From contig NZ_QLYX01000001.1 of assembly GCF_003289645.1 (NCBI RefSeq), positions 496,001 through 560,000 on the forward strand: a stretch of DNA of 64,000 nt, written 5' to 3'. Shown one piece after another: positions 49,513 to 61,003 of the stretch. The position numbers were made by a program, and so were the translations under genes. The notes under the pieces are model-generated. The model was not told the origin of the DNA. It saw only the letters and a program-made list of their open reading frames with translations, and made no database searches. Within the stretch, counting starts at the first letter, position 1; the number at the start of each line of letters is the position of its first letter. Source of the stretch: Actinomadura craniellae. GTDB lineage: Bacteria > Actinomycetota > Actinomycetes > Streptosporangiales > Streptosporangiaceae.

Positions 49513-52383
49513 ATGCGCGTGGCCCGCCTGCTGGTCTCGGCGTTCCTTCCGCTGCTCGTACTGATGGGCGTGCTGGCGGCGGGCGCACCCGCCGCGCGCG
49601 CCGACGGCGGTCCGCTACGGCTGACGGTCGCGCAGCCGGACGAGAAAATAGTCGAGGGCCGGCCGGTACCCCTGCGGTTCCGGCTCACCAACACCGGGCC
49701 GACGCCCTGCCGGGTCGCGGTGCTCGCGGAAGGCGCCCTGGCGATCACCTCGGTGCGGCGGGACGGCGAGCCCGTCCAGCCACGGATCACCGCCGCCTAC
49801 TACAACCGCCCCCTGCCGGGGATGCGGGCGCGGGCCATGGCGACCCTCCCGCCGGGCGGCTCGGCCGCCCTGGACGCCACCGGTCCCTCGCTGTACGGGG
49901 AGGTCACGGTCCCCTCGGTGTCCTGGTCGCAGCACGGCCCCTACCTGACCACGCTGTGGCCGGTGGACCGCCGGGGGAAGTACGAGATGACGGCCCGATG
50001 GACGCCGCCGCCGGGGGAGACGTCCGGCTGCGCGACGCCGTCCGGGGACGTGGTCGCGCGGTTCACCGTGACGGGCGACCGGTGGTGGGAGAACACGGGT
50101 GTACCGCTGGTCCCGCTGGCGGCCGCCGGGGCCGCGGCCGCCGGGCTGCTGATGCTGGTGGTCCTGCTCCTGCTGCTGTCGGCCGCGCGGCGGCGGCGCA
50201 GGCGGCGCCGGCACTGGCACCCGGGGCCGTTCGGGGCCGGGGTCTTCGTGGCCGCCCTGGTCGTGTCGATCGTGGGCCTGACCGGGCGGCCCGCCGAGGC
50301 CAAGATCGACATCCAGGGCAGCGGCTCGTTCGAGGCCGAGGTGAACGGCTGTTTCGCCAAGTTCGCCGCCAGCGGGGACCCGGCGGGCGTGTACACCCGG
50401 GTCAAGAACTCCAAGCGCACCGTGCGCATCAAGGAACGTCCCTACATCAGGTCCAACCCGAACATCTCCTCCTCCCGCACCGCCCCGGACAACATCAAGA
50501 ACGGGACGCTCGGCAAGAACGGCCGGCCCGGGCCGGGCACCGGATCCACCGTCGAATGGGATCCCAACGAGACCGAGCCCTTCGACGACCAGGTCGTCCC
50601 GGAGAAGTGCTCGACGCTCTACCACGAGCTCAGCCACGCCGACGACTACGCCCGCGGGGCCGACAACCCGGCGAGCTGCGGCCGCAGGCCGGGCGACGAC
50701 ATGGTCGCCGAGATCAAGGCCACGATCAACGAGAACCTGTACCGGGCGACCCAACCGGGCCTGAAGCCGCGCACCGCCTACAGCGGCAACAACACCCTGC
50801 CCAACGGCCTGGGCGAGTGCAAGAAGCCCCGCACGCCGCCGAAGAAGGGTGCCAAGGAACGCCGCAACTGCTCCCGGACGTCCTGCGGGTCCAACAACGG
50901 CGACCCGCATCTGCGTACCTTCGACCAGCGCTACTACGACCTGCAGTCGGTCGGGGAGTTCGTCATGGCCCGCAGCGGCGACGGCACGCTGGAGGTGCAG
51001 GCCAGGCACAGCCCCTTCCCGGGGTCGCGGACGGTCGCGGTGGTGTCCGCGGTGGCCGTCAAAGCCGGGCAGAACCGCGTCGGGATCCACCGCAACCCCG
51101 GGGGCTCACCGCAGGTGACGGTCAACGGCACCACCGCCTCGCTGCGCGCCGGTGACGTCACCCTGCCCGGCGGGACGGTGCTGTACGGGGAGGACCTTCC
51201 GGACGGGAGCGGGCGCCGCACCGTGGGCGTGGTGGTCGGCGAGACCGAGATCCGGGTGGCGCCCATCGAGGGCTGGGGCCTGGACGTGCAGATCGCCCCG
51301 GCGGAGTCGCTGCGGAACCGGCTGTCGGGGATCCTGGGGAACTTCAACGGCAACCCGGCCGACGACCTGGTGATACGCGGCGGCAGGTCGCTGGGCGCGC
51401 AGCCGTCCGCCAAGGACGTCCACCGCGAGTACGCCGACAGCTGGCGGGTCACCGGCACCACGTCCCTGTTCGACTACGGGCCGGGGCAGAGCACCAGGAC
51501 CTTCACCGATCGGAGCTTCCCCGACCTGGACGCCCCCGGCCCGTCCAGGGCGGCGCTGGAGGCCGCCGAGCAGATCTGCCGGAACGCCGGGGTCACCGAC
51601 CCGGTGGCGTTGCGGGAATGCGCCTACGACGTCGCGGTCACCGGCCAGCGCGCGTTCGCGGACGCCGCCGCCCGCCGCGCCGAGGGGACGGCCACCGCCC
51701 CCGGGGAGGGCACCGCGGTGCCGGTCGGCGCCCAGCGTCCCCTGCCCGCACCCGGCGCGACCCTGCTGTTCGCCGGCACCGTCGAGCAGCCGGGGCAGCG
51801 CCACGAGTACCGGCTGGACGGCACCGCCGGGCAGATCGTCTACTTCGACGGCCTCGACACCTGCCCGGCCGATCCCAACGCCGGCACCCTGCGCTACACC
51901 GTGTACGGGCCGTCCGGGGCCTACGGCCAGGTGGCCTACCTGCGCACCTGCCAGGACGCGGGGCGGATCGTCCTGAAGGAGACCGGGACCCACCGGCTGG
52001 TGGTGTACGGGGACCCGGGCGTCTCCGGGGCGTACCGGGCACGGATCCTGGGCGTGCGCGCCGACCGCGCGATCCCGGCGAGCGTGGGCGGGACACTGGC
52101 CGGAACGCTCGACATGCCGGGCGCCAACGACGTCCACACCTTCACCGGCACCGCCGGGCAGACCGTGATGTTCGACGGCCTCGACACCTGCCCGGCCGAC
52201 CCCAACGCCGGCACCCTGCGGTACACCATGTACGCGCCGTCGGGTGCCTACGGCGCGGTCGCCTACGTCCGCACCTGCCAGGACACCGCGAAGATCACCC
52301 TCAACGAGAACGGCCCCCACCGGGTGGTGGTGTACGGGGACGCGCTGACGACCGGCGCCTACCGCGTCCGCCTGACCCCCTGA
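49513..52383 (+). CDS. Membrane-anchored protein with HExxH motif, von Willebrand D-like domain and C-terminal repeats
   Basis: 956 residues, ATG at 49513 with tggagg upstream. Order: signal peptide (1-30); extracytoplasmic Ig-like part (35-185); membrane helix (about 197-222), Arg-rich loop RRRRRRRR and second helix (about 239-256); then HELSH (371-375), the zinc-protease-type motif, with ENLYRATQPGLKPRTAY further on as in M91-like peptidases; a vWD-like domain (about 458-680: NNGDPHLRTFDQRYYD); and two C-terminal repeats (about 770-856 and 877-955) each with FDGLDTCPADPNAGTLRY. Probably an exported or surface protein. Function unknown. Confidence 0.8.
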   Translation: MRVARLLVSAFLPLLVLMGVLAAGAPAARADGGPLRLTVAQPDEKIVEGRPVPLRFRLTNTGPTPCRVAVLAEGALAITSVRRDGEPVQPRITAAYYNRPLPGMRARAMATLPPGGSAALDATGPSLYGEVTVPSVSWSQHGPYLTTLWPVDRRGKYEMTARWTPPPGETSGCATPSGDVVARFTVTGDRWWENTGVPLVPLAAAGAAAAGLLMLVVLLLLLSAARRRRRRRRHWHPGPFGAGVFVAALVVSIVGLTGRPAEAKIDIQGSGSFEAEVNGCFAKFAASGDPAGVYTRVKNSKRTVRIKERPYIRSNPNISSSRTAPDNIKNGTLGKNGRPGPGTGSTVEWDPNETEPFDDQVVPEKCSTLYHELSHADDYARGADNPASCGRRPGDDMVAEIKATINENLYRATQPGLKPRTAYSGNNTLPNGLGECKKPRTPPKKGAKERRNCSRTSCGSNNGDPHLRTFDQRYYDLQSVGEFVMARSGDGTLEVQARHSPFPGSRTVAVVSAVAVKAGQNRVGIHRNPGGSPQVTVNGTTASLRAGDVTLPGGTVLYGEDLPDGSGRRTVGVVVGETEIRVAPIEGWGLDVQIAPAESLRNRLSGILGNFNGNPADDLVIRGGRSLGAQPSAKDVHREYADSWRVTGTTSLFDYGPGQSTRTFTDRSFPDLDAPGPSRAALEAAEQICRNAGVTDPVALRECAYDVAVTGQRAFADAAARRAEGTATAPGEGTAVPVGAQRPLPAPGATLLFAGTVEQPGQRHEYRLDGTAGQIVYFDGLDTCPADPNAGTLRYTVYGPSGAYGQVAYLRTCQDAGRIVLKETGTHRLVVYGDPGVSGAYRARILGVRADRAIPASVGGTLAGTLDMPGANDVHTFTGTAGQTVMFDGLDTCPADPNAGTLRYTMYAPSGAYGAVAYVRTCQDTAKITLNENGPHRVVVYGDALTTGAYRVRLTP

Positions 52384-52411
52384 GGTCCGGCGCGCCCGCG
52401 ACGCCGGAACG

Positions 52412-53044
52412 CTAGCGCGTGTCGGTGTCGAGGGCGTGCTGGACCAGCGTGGTGAGGACGTGCTTGGCCGAGTCGCGCCGCCGGGCGTCGCACAGCACGA
52501 TGGGGACCCGGGGGTCCAGGTCGAGCGCCGTCCGGATCTGCCGGGTGGTGTGCCGCTTGGCCCCGTCGAAGCAGTTGACCGCCACGATGAACGGCGTGTT
52601 GTGCTCCTCGAAGAAGTCGATCGAGGAGAAGCTGCTCGCCAGCCGGCGGGTGTCGGCCAGCACGACGGCTCCGATGGCGCCGAAGACCATGTCCCGCCAC
52701 ATGAACCAGAAGCGCTCCTGGCCGGGCGTGCCGAACAGGTAGAGCGTGATGCCGTCGGGGAAGGTGATGCGGCCGAAGTCCATCGCGACGGTGGTCGTGG
52801 TCTTGCGTTCGACCCCGTCGAGGTCGTCCACGCCCGTCCCGACGTCGGTGAGCTGCTCCTCGGTGCGCAGCGGGCGGACCTCGCTGATCGCGCCGACGAG
52901 GGTGGTCTTGCCGACACCGAAGCCGCCGGCGATGAGGATCTTGAGCGCCACGTGGACGCCGTTCTGCCCGGCGAAGGGCAGCCGGGCGGCGGCGAAGGAG
53001 CCAGCAGGTGCGCCGGAGGCTGCGTCAGAGGCTGCGAAGGTCAT
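52412..53044 (-). CDS. cvnD: Conservon GTP-binding protein CvnD
   Basis: 210 residues. Ras/MglA-like G domain: P-loop ILIAGGFGVGKTTLV, switch-2 LFGTPGQERFWFM and VNCFDG. The ATG overlaps the end of cvnC by 20 bases. In conservons, CvnD works with CvnA-C as a G-protein-like switch at the membrane. Last gene of the leftward operon. Confidence 0.93.
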   Translation of the reverse strand: MTFAASDAASGAPAGSFAAARLPFAGQNGVHVALKILIAGGFGVGKTTLVGAISEVRPLRTEEQLTDVGTGVDDLDGVERKTTTTVAMDFGRITFPDGITLYLFGTPGQERFWFMWRDMVFGAIGAVVLADTRRLASSFSSIDFFEEHNTPFIVAVNCFDGAKRHTTRQIRTALDLDPRVPIVLCDARRRDSAKHVLTTLVQHALDTDTR

Positions 53045-53399
53045 CGAGAACTCTCTGCAGGAGTCGGGGGTCCGGTCGTGCGGTCAGGGGGGTCTCGGCG
53101 TGCTCCTCGAGCAGGCCCTGCCGGTACAGGTCCGCCAGGAGCACCTGCACCACGCCCAGCGGAAGGTCCAGTTGCGACGTCAGGTCGGCCACGGTGTGCG
53201 GCGTCCGGCACAGCTCCAGCAGCCGCCGCTGGTCGCGGGACATCCGCGCCCACTCATCGGAGACGGCGCCGGTGGCCACCAGGATCGTGACGAGGTCCAG
53301 CCGCTTCCCCTGGGGGCGGGTCCGCCCTCCGGTCAACGCGTAGGGACGGACGAGCGGCCCGGCATCGGAGCCGATACGGCGTTCCTTGGGGGACTCCAT
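53025..53399 (-). CDS. cvnC: Conservon DUF742 protein CvnC
   Basis: 124 residues of DUF742 type: RIGSDAGPLVRPYALTGGRTRP, then a winged-helix-like region (LLELCRTPHTVADLTSQLDLPLGVVQVLLADL) and the ending LLQRVLDDLRSL. Its start is 3 bases after the cvnB stop. Part of the conservon. Confidence 0.92.
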   Translation of the reverse strand: MESPKERRIGSDAGPLVRPYALTGGRTRPQGKRLDLVTILVATGAVSDEWARMSRDQRRLLELCRTPHTVADLTSQLDLPLGVVQVLLADLYRQGLLEEHAETPLTARPDPRLLQRVLDDLRSL

Positions 53400-53402
53400 A
53401 GA

Positions 53403-53834
53403 TCATCTCGCGCCCGGGAGGTGCGTCGTGCCCGTGGACGTCGTCCGGGGGGCGGTGCTCAGGCGCTTGTGCAGGCGCTTGGCGAGCAGGGCCATCTCGT
53501 AGCCGACCAGCCCGGCGTTCCCCTTCGCGTCGCTGAGCACGGCGAGGCAACTGCCGTTCCCGGCGGCGGAGACGAAGAACAGGGAGTCGTCCATTTCGAT
53601 GATGGTCTGCCGGACCTCCCGCTTGCCGTAGTGCTCGCGAGCGCCGTTGGCCAGGCTCTGGATGCCGGCCGAGATCGCCGCGAGATGTTCGGCGTCGTCC
53701 CGGGTGACGGCGCGCGAGGCGCCCATCACCAGGCCGTCCCGCGACAGCAGCAGGGCCTGCCGGATCGGGCCGACCCGGTCGACCAGGTCGTCGAGCAGCC
53801 AGCTCAGGTCACCGGCCGTGTTCTGCTGTGTCAT
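53403..53834 (-). CDS. cvnB: Conservon roadblock/LC7 protein CvnB
   Basis: 143 residues, roadblock/LC7 fold: LSWLLDDLVDRVGPIRQALLLSRDGLVMGAS and FVSAAGNGSCLAVLSDAKGNAGLVGYEM. Likely stimulates or binds the CvnD G protein. ATG overlaps the cvnA stop (ATGA). Confidence 0.94.
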   Translation of the reverse strand: MTQQNTAGDLSWLLDDLVDRVGPIRQALLLSRDGLVMGASRAVTRDDAEHLAAISAGIQSLANGAREHYGKREVRQTIIEMDDSLFFVSAAGNGSCLAVLSDAKGNAGLVGYEMALLAKRLHKRLSTAPRTTSTGTTHLPGAR

Positions 53835-56233
53835 GCCCCACCCCGGTTCTGTCGTTCGTCGAAGATCGGTGGCCGCTGGTCGAAGTCCGGGGGCTGTTCC
53901 TCGTCGTCGACGCCGCGGCCGGCGGTCCAGCCGGCCTGGAGCGACGACAGCAGGTCACGGCTGGTCTCCGGGCGGTGTTCGTCGAGTTCGTCGGGGCCGC
54001 CGTTCCCGGTCGGGTCCAGCGCGTGCCGTCCCCGCCCGGGCGGCGACGAGCGCAGCTGGGGAGCCAGGTTCTTGAGCCGGGTCCGGCGGGGGAGCCCGCC
54101 GGTTTCGTCGTCCTCCTCCGCGTGCATCGTGACCGCCGGTGCCGGTGCCGGTGCCGGTGCGGGCGCGGGCCGGGGAGCGTCCTCCCACGGGAACCGGTTC
54201 CTGGCCGGCTGTGGCGCGGGCGGGACGCTCACCACCGCCGGCACGGTTTCCGGGACGAGCGCCGCCGGCCGGTGCGGGATGGCCTGCACCTCGGCGGCGG
54301 GCGGCAGCCGGTCGGCGAGGATCACCAGGGACGTCGGGAGGATCACGACCGCGGTGACGCCGTTGTAGGCCGAGAGCTGCAGGGTGACCCTGATCCCGTG
54401 GCGGGCGGCGAGCCGGGAGACGACGAACAGCCCGAGCCGTTCGCTGTCGGCCAGGTCGAACTCCGGCGGGTCGGCCAGCCGCCGGTTGATGCCGGCCAGC
54501 TCTTCGGGGTCGAGCCCGACGCCGCGGTCCACCACCTCGACGGCCAGCCCGTTGGCGACGAGCTCCGCCCGGACCGTGACCCGGGTGGTCGGGGGCGAGA
54601 ACGCCGCGGCGTTCTCGATCAGCTCGGCGATCAGGTGGATGACGTCGGCCACCACGTTCCCGGTCACCGCGGCGGGGCAGTCGGCCACCACCTCGACCCG
54701 GGGGTAGTCCTCCACCTCGGCCAGGGCGGCGCGCAGCAGGTCGTCCACCGGGACGGGCTCGTCCCAGCCGCGGATGGTCTCGGATCCGGACAGGATGACC
54801 AGCCCCTCGGCGTGGCGGCGCATCCGGGTGGTGAGGTGGTCCAGGCGGAAGAGGTCCTCGAGTTCCCGCGGGTCGGACGTCCGGCGTTCCATCGAGTCGA
54901 GCATGCGGAGCTGCCGGTGCAGCAGGGACTGGTTCCGCCAGGCGAGGTTGATGAAGACCCGGCTGATCCCCTTGCGCAGCCCGGCCTCGCCCACCGCCGC
55001 CTCGATCGCCGCGCGCTGCACCTTGGTGAACGCGTCCGCCACCAGGGCGATCTCCGTGGTCGGCCCCGTGCTCAGGGGGGAGACTGCGGCGGGCACGTCC
55101 ACCTCCTCGCCCCGGCGCAGCAGGGCGATCACCTGGGGCAGGCGGTTGTCCGCCAGGTGCTGGGCGGCCTGCTGCAGCCCGCGCAGCTCGCGCGCCAGGC
55201 TGCGGGCGAACCGTACCGACAGCAGGACGGACGCCGTGACGACCAGAAATCCGAGACCGCCGATCAGGCTGAGCTGCAGCACACCCTGGCGCCCGGCCGC
55301 CTCGGTCTGGTCGATGACCACCTCGGCGGAGGCGACCACGGCCTGTTCCCAGGTCTTCGACACCGGGGGGATCGTGGACCGCCACGCCTGGACCACGTCG
55401 GGGGGCAGGTCCTGGCGGGAGCTCGCGATGCGGTGCTCCAGCTGCTGGTAGCGGGTGTAATGCGGTGACTGGACGAGGGGTTGCAGGGCCTTGCGCACCT
55501 CGTCGTTGAGGCCGGTGAGGGCGACGTCGGTCGCGTGTTTGCGGCTGCCCGCGATCTCGGTGAACGCGGTGCGCTCGGCGGCCGTCAGCTGGCCGCCGCG
55601 GCTCAGCATGATCGATATCAGGTTGTCCTCGCGGACCATGTGGTCCCGGGCCCAGTTCGTGTTCGACAGTGCGACGGCGGCCTGGTACACCTCGATGTCG
55701 TCGGTCACCGCGATCATGCTGATGACCTTGTTGGTGTTGTCGAACAGGATGTTGTACCGCTGCAAGGCGTCGAGCGGGGTGATCCCGCCCGCGTGGACCG
55801 CCGCCCGGAGCTCGTGGATGGCCCGGTACTGCCAGTTGAGGTCGCGCAGCAGCCGCTGGACCGCGCTGTCGAACTCGTCCCTGGCCGCGGGGATGGCCCG
55901 GTTCTGGAAGAGTTTCAGGGCGCCGTCCGTGGCGGCCTGGGCCATCCTCAGCTCCCGGGCGCCCTGGCGGCCCCCCGACGCCAGGACGGCGACGGCGACG
56001 GACCGCTCCGCCTGGAGCGTCGTCGACATGGCTCCCACGGGCCTGGCGATGTCGTCGACGGCCGAGGCGAGCGTGGTCTTGTCCACCGCGGAGCCGAGGG
56101 AGAGGCTCGCGGTGAATCCCCACACGGCCACCAGGGAGGCGAGCGGGAGGACGAGCAGCAGCCCGATCCGGCGGCGGACCGTCCGTCGCCGGACGCGCTT
56201 GTGGGAGTTCGGGGCGTCTGCGGGCGCGGGCAT
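53831..56233 (-). CDS. cvnA: Conservon histidine-kinase-like sensor CvnA
   Basis: 800 residues from the ATG at 56233 (ggag site; an ATG at 56266 is upstream). One N-terminal membrane helix (about 25-45), an extracytoplasmic sensor domain, a second helix (about 325-350), and a kinase region with LDHLTTRMRRHAEGLV and the ATPase motifs ENAAAFSP and VVDRGVGL. The Pro/Ala-rich C terminus is disordered. Sensor of the conservon, signalling to CvnB-D. Confidence 0.92.
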   Translation of the reverse strand: MPAPADAPNSHKRVRRRTVRRRIGLLLVLPLASLVAVWGFTASLSLGSAVDKTTLASAVDDIARPVGAMSTTLQAERSVAVAVLASGGRQGARELRMAQAATDGALKLFQNRAIPAARDEFDSAVQRLLRDLNWQYRAIHELRAAVHAGGITPLDALQRYNILFDNTNKVISMIAVTDDIEVYQAAVALSNTNWARDHMVREDNLISIMLSRGGQLTAAERTAFTEIAGSRKHATDVALTGLNDEVRKALQPLVQSPHYTRYQQLEHRIASSRQDLPPDVVQAWRSTIPPVSKTWEQAVVASAEVVIDQTEAAGRQGVLQLSLIGGLGFLVVTASVLLSVRFARSLARELRGLQQAAQHLADNRLPQVIALLRRGEEVDVPAAVSPLSTGPTTEIALVADAFTKVQRAAIEAAVGEAGLRKGISRVFINLAWRNQSLLHRQLRMLDSMERRTSDPRELEDLFRLDHLTTRMRRHAEGLVILSGSETIRGWDEPVPVDDLLRAALAEVEDYPRVEVVADCPAAVTGNVVADVIHLIAELIENAAAFSPPTTRVTVRAELVANGLAVEVVDRGVGLDPEELAGINRRLADPPEFDLADSERLGLFVVSRLAARHGIRVTLQLSAYNGVTAVVILPTSLVILADRLPPAAEVQAIPHRPAALVPETVPAVVSVPPAPQPARNRFPWEDAPRPAPAPAPAPAPAVTMHAEEDDETGGLPRRTRLKNLAPQLRSSPPGRGRHALDPTGNGGPDELDEHRPETSRDLLSSLQAGWTAGRGVDDEEQPPDFDQRPPIFDERQNRGGA

Positions 56234-56261
56234 GCGCGGCTCCAGCGATCGGGGACTCGGC

Positions 56262-56306
56262 GCCATATCTAAGTGGCATATAATATCTATGATTGCCGAA
56301 ATGCAA
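56262..56306 (-). promoter_or_regulatory. cvnA promoter with overlapping dyad
   Basis: Leftward, TTGCAT (56306-56301) and TTATAT (56283-56278) are 17 bases apart, a good -35/-10 pair. Just downstream is GCCA-tatctaag-TGGC (56262-56277). It lies about 30 bases before the cvnA start. Confidence 0.5.
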
Positions 56307-56494
56307 GTCTTTGCTTACGCGCGCCGACGAAGAGATCGATCAGTCGCCGGGCCCGCGGATCCCGCGACGGCGGCGGTGCCGGGCGTGCTCCCGGCCATGC
56401 GGCGAACGGGTCATTTACTGCAAGTGGCTCGCAGCTAGACTTACGTCGTTTGCCGTGTCGAACCGTTCGCGTCCGTGAAGGCAGGTTGGGTGCC

Positions 56495-56929
56495 ATGACC
56501 GCGTCCCAGACCCCGACCACCGCCGAGGAACTGCGCGGCGCCGGCCTGCGGGTGACGGCCGCCCGCGTCGCCCTGCTCGAAACCGTCCGGGACGGCGACC
56601 ACCTCGGCGTCGAGGCGATCGCCTCCGGGGTACGCGACCGGGTGGGCCACATCTCCCTGCAAGCCGTGTACGAGGCGCTCCACGCGCTCACCGCGGCGAG
56701 GCTCGTCCGCCGGATCGAACCGGCCGGCAGCCCGGCCCGGTTCGAGGGACGTGTCGGCGACAACCACCATCACCTGGTGTGCCGGAGCTGCGGGGCGGTC
56801 AAGGACGTCGACTGCGCCGTGGGGCATCCGCCCTGCCTGGACCCGGCGGACGACGCCGGTTACCTGGTCGACGAGGCCGACGTCACCTTCTGGGGGCTGT
56901 GCCCGCGGTGCCGCCCGAAGGCCGGCTGA
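56495..56929 (+). CDS. Fur-family transcriptional regulator (second paralogue)
   Basis: 144 residues from the ATG at 56495. The helix-turn-helix region includes RVTAARVALLETV and ISLQAVYEALHALTAARLVRRIEPAG; the metal/dimer region has GDNHHHLVC-RSCG and a C-terminal CPRC. Closest in layout to FurA/CatR regulators of katG; it is convergent with katG across a strong terminator, so katG is flanked by two Fur paralogues. Confidence 0.9.
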   Translation: MTASQTPTTAEELRGAGLRVTAARVALLETVRDGDHLGVEAIASGVRDRVGHISLQAVYEALHALTAARLVRRIEPAGSPARFEGRVGDNHHHLVCRSCGAVKDVDCAVGHPPCLDPADDAGYLVDEADVTFWGLCPRCRPKAG

Positions 56930-56995
56930 CCGCACTCCCTCAGCGTCGCACCGGAGACGGACGGGACCGGGCCGTTGAGTCCCCGGAAACCGAGA

Positions 56996-57031
56996 ACGTC
57001 CGGGCCGGCCCGCAGGGGCCGGCCCGGACGT
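56996..57031. terminator. Bidirectional hairpin between convergent fur and katG
   Basis: Perfect 16-base arms ACGTCCGGGCCGGCCC (56996-57011) and its complement (57016-57031) with a 4-base loop, at convergent gene ends. Confidence 0.8.
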
Positions 57032-57058
57032 CGTGATCACGCGGGGATCAGACCGGGG

Positions 57059-59747
<2,689 letters not shown>

Positions 59748-59763
59748 GCGCCACAGAGTGGCC

Positions 59764-59786
59764 CATTTTCTGGAATCAGTCAAGAA
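59764..59786 (-). promoter_or_regulatory. furA promoter/operator resembling the mycobacterial furA site
   Basis: Leftward, TTCTTGACTGATTCCAGAAA matches the AT-rich FurA-binding promoter described for mycobacterial furA. It begins about 17-20 bases before the likely GTG start, so the transcript would be nearly leaderless. Confidence 0.6.
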
Positions 59787-59825
59787 TGCGGGAAGTGGAG
59801 TCGCCGCGGCCGGATCAGGGGAGCG

Positions 59826-60641
59826 TCACGGCTTGACGGCGACGCCGCAGAAGGCGGTCACTTCCTCCGGCACCCCCCAGGGGGTGTTCTCGGGCCGCCA
59901 CCGCGACACCGACACCACGCCCGGCTCGATGAGATGCAGGCCGTCGAAGAACGCGGTGATCTGCTCGGGGGTGCGCAGCTTGTAGGGGTCGCCGGCCTCG
60001 GCCCGGGTCTGCTCGGCCTGGGCGGCGGCCTCGGGGGCGACGGCGTCCGTGCCGTCCTCCAGCACCAGGTAGCTGCCCGGCGGCAGTTCCGCCACCAGCC
60101 GGTCGCGGATCTCGGTGGCCTGCTCGTCGTCCCAGATGTTGCCCAGGATGCCCAGCATCATCAGGGCGATCGGGCGGGTGAAGTCCAGCGTGCGGGCCGC
60201 CTGCTTCAGGACGTATCCGGGGTCGCGGACGTCGGCGTCGACGTACTGGCACACCCCCTCGGGCGTGCTGGTCAGCAGGGCGCGAGCATGCACCAGCACC
60301 AGCGGGTCGTTGTCGACGTACACGATCCGGCAGGCCGGGTTGACGTGCTGGGCGACCTCGTGGGTGTTGTCAACGGTGGGGAGGCCGGTGCCCAGGTCCA
60401 GGAACTGGGTGATCCCGGCCTCGCCCGCCAGGTGGCGGACCGCCCGGCCCAGGAAGGCGCGCGAGTGCCGGGCGACGTCCACGATCCCCGGGTACACCTG
60501 GCGGACCTGGTCGCCGACCTGCCGGTCGACCGGGTAGTTGTCCTTGCCCCCCAGCCAGTAGTTCCACACCCGGGCCGAGTGCGGGGTGGTGGTGTCGACT
60601 TCGGGGATCGACTCGCCGGGAGCCGTGGGCTGCTCTGCCAT
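59826..60641 (-). CDS. SAM-dependent methyltransferase (DUF574 / Methyltransf_19 type)
   Basis: 271 residues from the ATG at 60641; a 37-residue N-terminal extension to 60752 is possible but less likely. PHSARVWNYWLGGKDNYPVDR is the family signature, FLDLGTGLPTVDN the SAM motif and VYVDNDPLVLVHARALL motif II. Common in actinomycetes, substrate unknown. Just after furA in the leftward direction but separate in function. Confidence 0.9.
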   Translation of the reverse strand: MAEQPTAPGESIPEVDTTTPHSARVWNYWLGGKDNYPVDRQVGDQVRQVYPGIVDVARHSRAFLGRAVRHLAGEAGITQFLDLGTGLPTVDNTHEVAQHVNPACRIVYVDNDPLVLVHARALLTSTPEGVCQYVDADVRDPGYVLKQAARTLDFTRPIALMMLGILGNIWDDEQATEIRDRLVAELPPGSYLVLEDGTDAVAPEAAAQAEQTRAEAGDPYKLRTPEQITAFFDGLHLIEPGVVSVSRWRPENTPWGVPEEVTAFCGVAVKP

Positions 60642-61003
60642 GGAAGGCGCCTTCGTCGTGGAGGCGGGCACGGGTTCGGCTCGGATCATTCCAGGCGGAC
60701 GGCGGCATCGGCTGCAAATGGCGATTTTTCCCTTGGGCATCGTTCGTCCCACGGCTGGCCCGCCGGCCCGCCGGTCCCGCGCGAGCGGTGAGATCCATCA
60801 CGCGCGGGCGCCCGGACTCCCCGGCCAGGCGGGCGCGGGGAGGGCGAGAACCGCCGCCACCTGGCCTTTTCCGGCCTCCTGGACAGTCGGGCGCCGGCTC
60901 GCGCCAGGTGTCGTGACGTCCCTCAAAAGATGTGTACAGTGCATGCTTTAAGACGGTTATATGTAGAATGCATATGACTTTGACCCTAGTGAGGAGAGTT
61001 CAC
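60642..61003. promoter_or_regulatory. Divergent promoter region, methyltransferase / MFS exporter
   Basis: No convincing gene. A TGCAT...ATGCA dyad (60940-60972) overlaps TAGAAT (60964-60969), a possible -10 for the MFS gene, and is a candidate operator. Confidence 0.4.

Noticed and set aside
52384..52411. A terminator between the large surface protein and cvnD
   Set aside because: Only 27 bases with no stable hairpin seen.
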